Below, in pieces: positions 63,431 through 64,000 of a stretch of DNA of 64,000 bases (position 1 is its first letter; every line of letters starts with the position of its first letter). The notes below the pieces were generated by a model. That model was not told where the DNA came from. It did no database searches and saw only the letters and a list, made by a program, of their open reading frames with translations. This DNA is from Acidobacteriota bacterium (GTDB lineage Bacteria; Acidobacteriota; Vicinamibacteria; Vicinamibacterales; UBA8438): NCBI GenBank assembly GCA_009838525.1, contig VXRJ01000028.1, positions 44,368 to 108,367 on the forward strand, in the 5' to 3' direction. The position numbers and the translations under genes were made by a program.

Positions 63431-63938
63431 CGAACAGACGCTTCGAGTCCGACTCTACCCGCGCATTCGGGCAGACTGGGCGGTTTATCAGCGCGCACAC
63501 AGCGCGACTGTTGCCGCGACGATCAGAGAGACAGCGGGCGTTGAGACCGAATTGCGGCAGGCGCGGGCTCGCGTCTCGTACACGCAGGGCGGTGAAGACA
63601 CGCAGGAGCCGGAACTAGAAGGGCACCTGCTGCACGGAGAGGAATCAACCGTTATTGTCCCGGTCGAGATCGATTTCTACCCGGTCGGCACGCGTGGTTT
63701 TGGCCCGTTCGCCTCGGTCGAATTGACTCTGACGGTGTGCGCCGTCGTCGTAGACGATCCGCGCGTCTGGACGATGGTGGCCGACCTCAGAGAAGACGGC
63801 AACGGCAGGATCGTGGTTGATTCTATGCCGCCCACTTCCCAGGCGCTCAATCCGAAGCTGGGCCCTAGAGCGAGGCTGACGAAGGTGGGAGTCGCGTGGG
63901 ACGCCTTCGTCGAGCGGTGTCGCCCGCTGGAATACTGA
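63354..63938 (+). CDS. Unrecognised protein at the end of the accessory segment
   Basis: 194 residues if started at ATG 63354, which overlaps the previous gene by 77 nt; the real start may be further in. From about residue 24: ISEQTLRVRLYPRIRADWAV, then a helix (TVAATIRETAGVETELRQAR) and a beta-rich half (STVIVPVEIDFYPVGTRGFG, FASVELTLTVCAVVVDDPRV, GRIVVDSMPPTSQALNP). No known motif. Its position after the DUF5677-like gene suggests a shared transcript. The last 62 nt of the window (63939-64000) hold only a small hairpin (63956-63969). Confidence 0.5.
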   Translation: MDERLLAYRRRSTTCSTGFGKQAKISEQTLRVRLYPRIRADWAVYQRAHSATVAATIRETAGVETELRQARARVSYTQGGEDTQEPELEGHLLHGEESTVIVPVEIDFYPVGTRGFGPFASVELTLTVCAVVVDDPRVWTMVADLREDGNGRIVVDSMPPTSQALNPKLGPRARLTKVGVAWDAFVERCRPLEY

Positions 63939-64000
63939 CCCGGTCGTGGGCTTGATCCACTTTCGTGGACGGGTTGACTATGCTGCCGGCGTCAGCCTCC

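Noticed and set aside
63956..63969. Hairpin TCCAC-TTTC-GTGGA near the window end as an insertion-sequence terminus
   Set aside because: The stem is only 5 bp and no transposase or partner end is visible before the window stops; it could equally be a weak terminator.

Overview
The window is about 64 kb of high-GC, densely coded bacterial chromosome. Gene content points to a Gram-negative with LPS (lpxC, many lipoproteins, outer-membrane barrels). It also has a large set of secreted or periplasmic enzymes: a DUF5916 barrel, a soluble PQQ-type sugar dehydrogenase, M23, M48 and NlpC/P60 peptidases and a lytic transglycosylase. Together with the gene orders topA-trmFO-xerC and rplU-rpmA-obgE-nadD-rsfS-comF, this suggests an Acidobacteriota bacterium, probably of the Vicinamibacteria type. 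That assignment is inference from gene content; no rRNA or tRNA gene is visible.

Layout. 0-9 kb: the end of a gamma-glutamyltranspeptidase, a lytic transglycosylase, a PAS/GAF sensor, uridine kinase, a chlorite-dismutase/HemQ-family protein, an Nramp-like transporter and an M23 peptidase. 9-17 kb: an AbgT transporter with a barrel protein, a thioredoxin-like ferredoxin, a DUF5916 protein, a DapA-family aldolase, an M48 peptidase and an NlpC/P60 lipoprotein. 17-25 kb: a structured intergenic leader ahead of an HNH endonuclease, two beta-propeller proteins, uvrA, and lpxC behind a tiny translationally coupled ORF. 24.7-28 kb: an ECF sigma-STAS-unknown operon divergent from lysA and tmk. 28-33.5 kb (minus strand): a MazF toxin-antitoxin pair, then comF, rsfS, nadD, obgE, rpmA, rplU, and a lipoprotein/TPR pair.

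33.7-48 kb: dprA-topA-trmFO-xerC and then hslV-hslU. These look like one ancestral cluster now split by about 6.5 kb carrying an ABC-F ATPase, an ECF sigma/anti-sigma pair, a lipoprotein and an APC permease. 48-55 kb: an acidic lipoprotein, a fumarylacetoacetase-family hydrolase, a fructose-6-phosphate aldolase/transaldolase, an acyl-CoA carboxylase beta subunit, a PIN-toxin module and a Tat-exported enolase-superfamily enzyme. 55.7-60.4 kb (minus strand): a DMSO-reductase-family molybdoenzyme operon with FeS subunit, membrane anchor and TorD chaperone.

60.4-64 kb is the accessory end of the window. An AbiEi/AbiEii-like pair has a PD-(D/E)xK-like domain fused to the regulator, and its promoter is covered by five GTTTC/GAAAC half-sites. 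Two unrecognised genes of visibly lower GC follow. This end and the PIN module at 52.8 kb are the best candidates for undescribed biology.

A recurrent regulatory signature is a TANNNT-like -10 hexamer placed 12-14 nt before the start codon, with no room for a Shine-Dalgarno site, which suggests frequent leaderless transcription. Elsewhere, tight operons use 4-nt ATGA/GTGA/TTGA overlaps.
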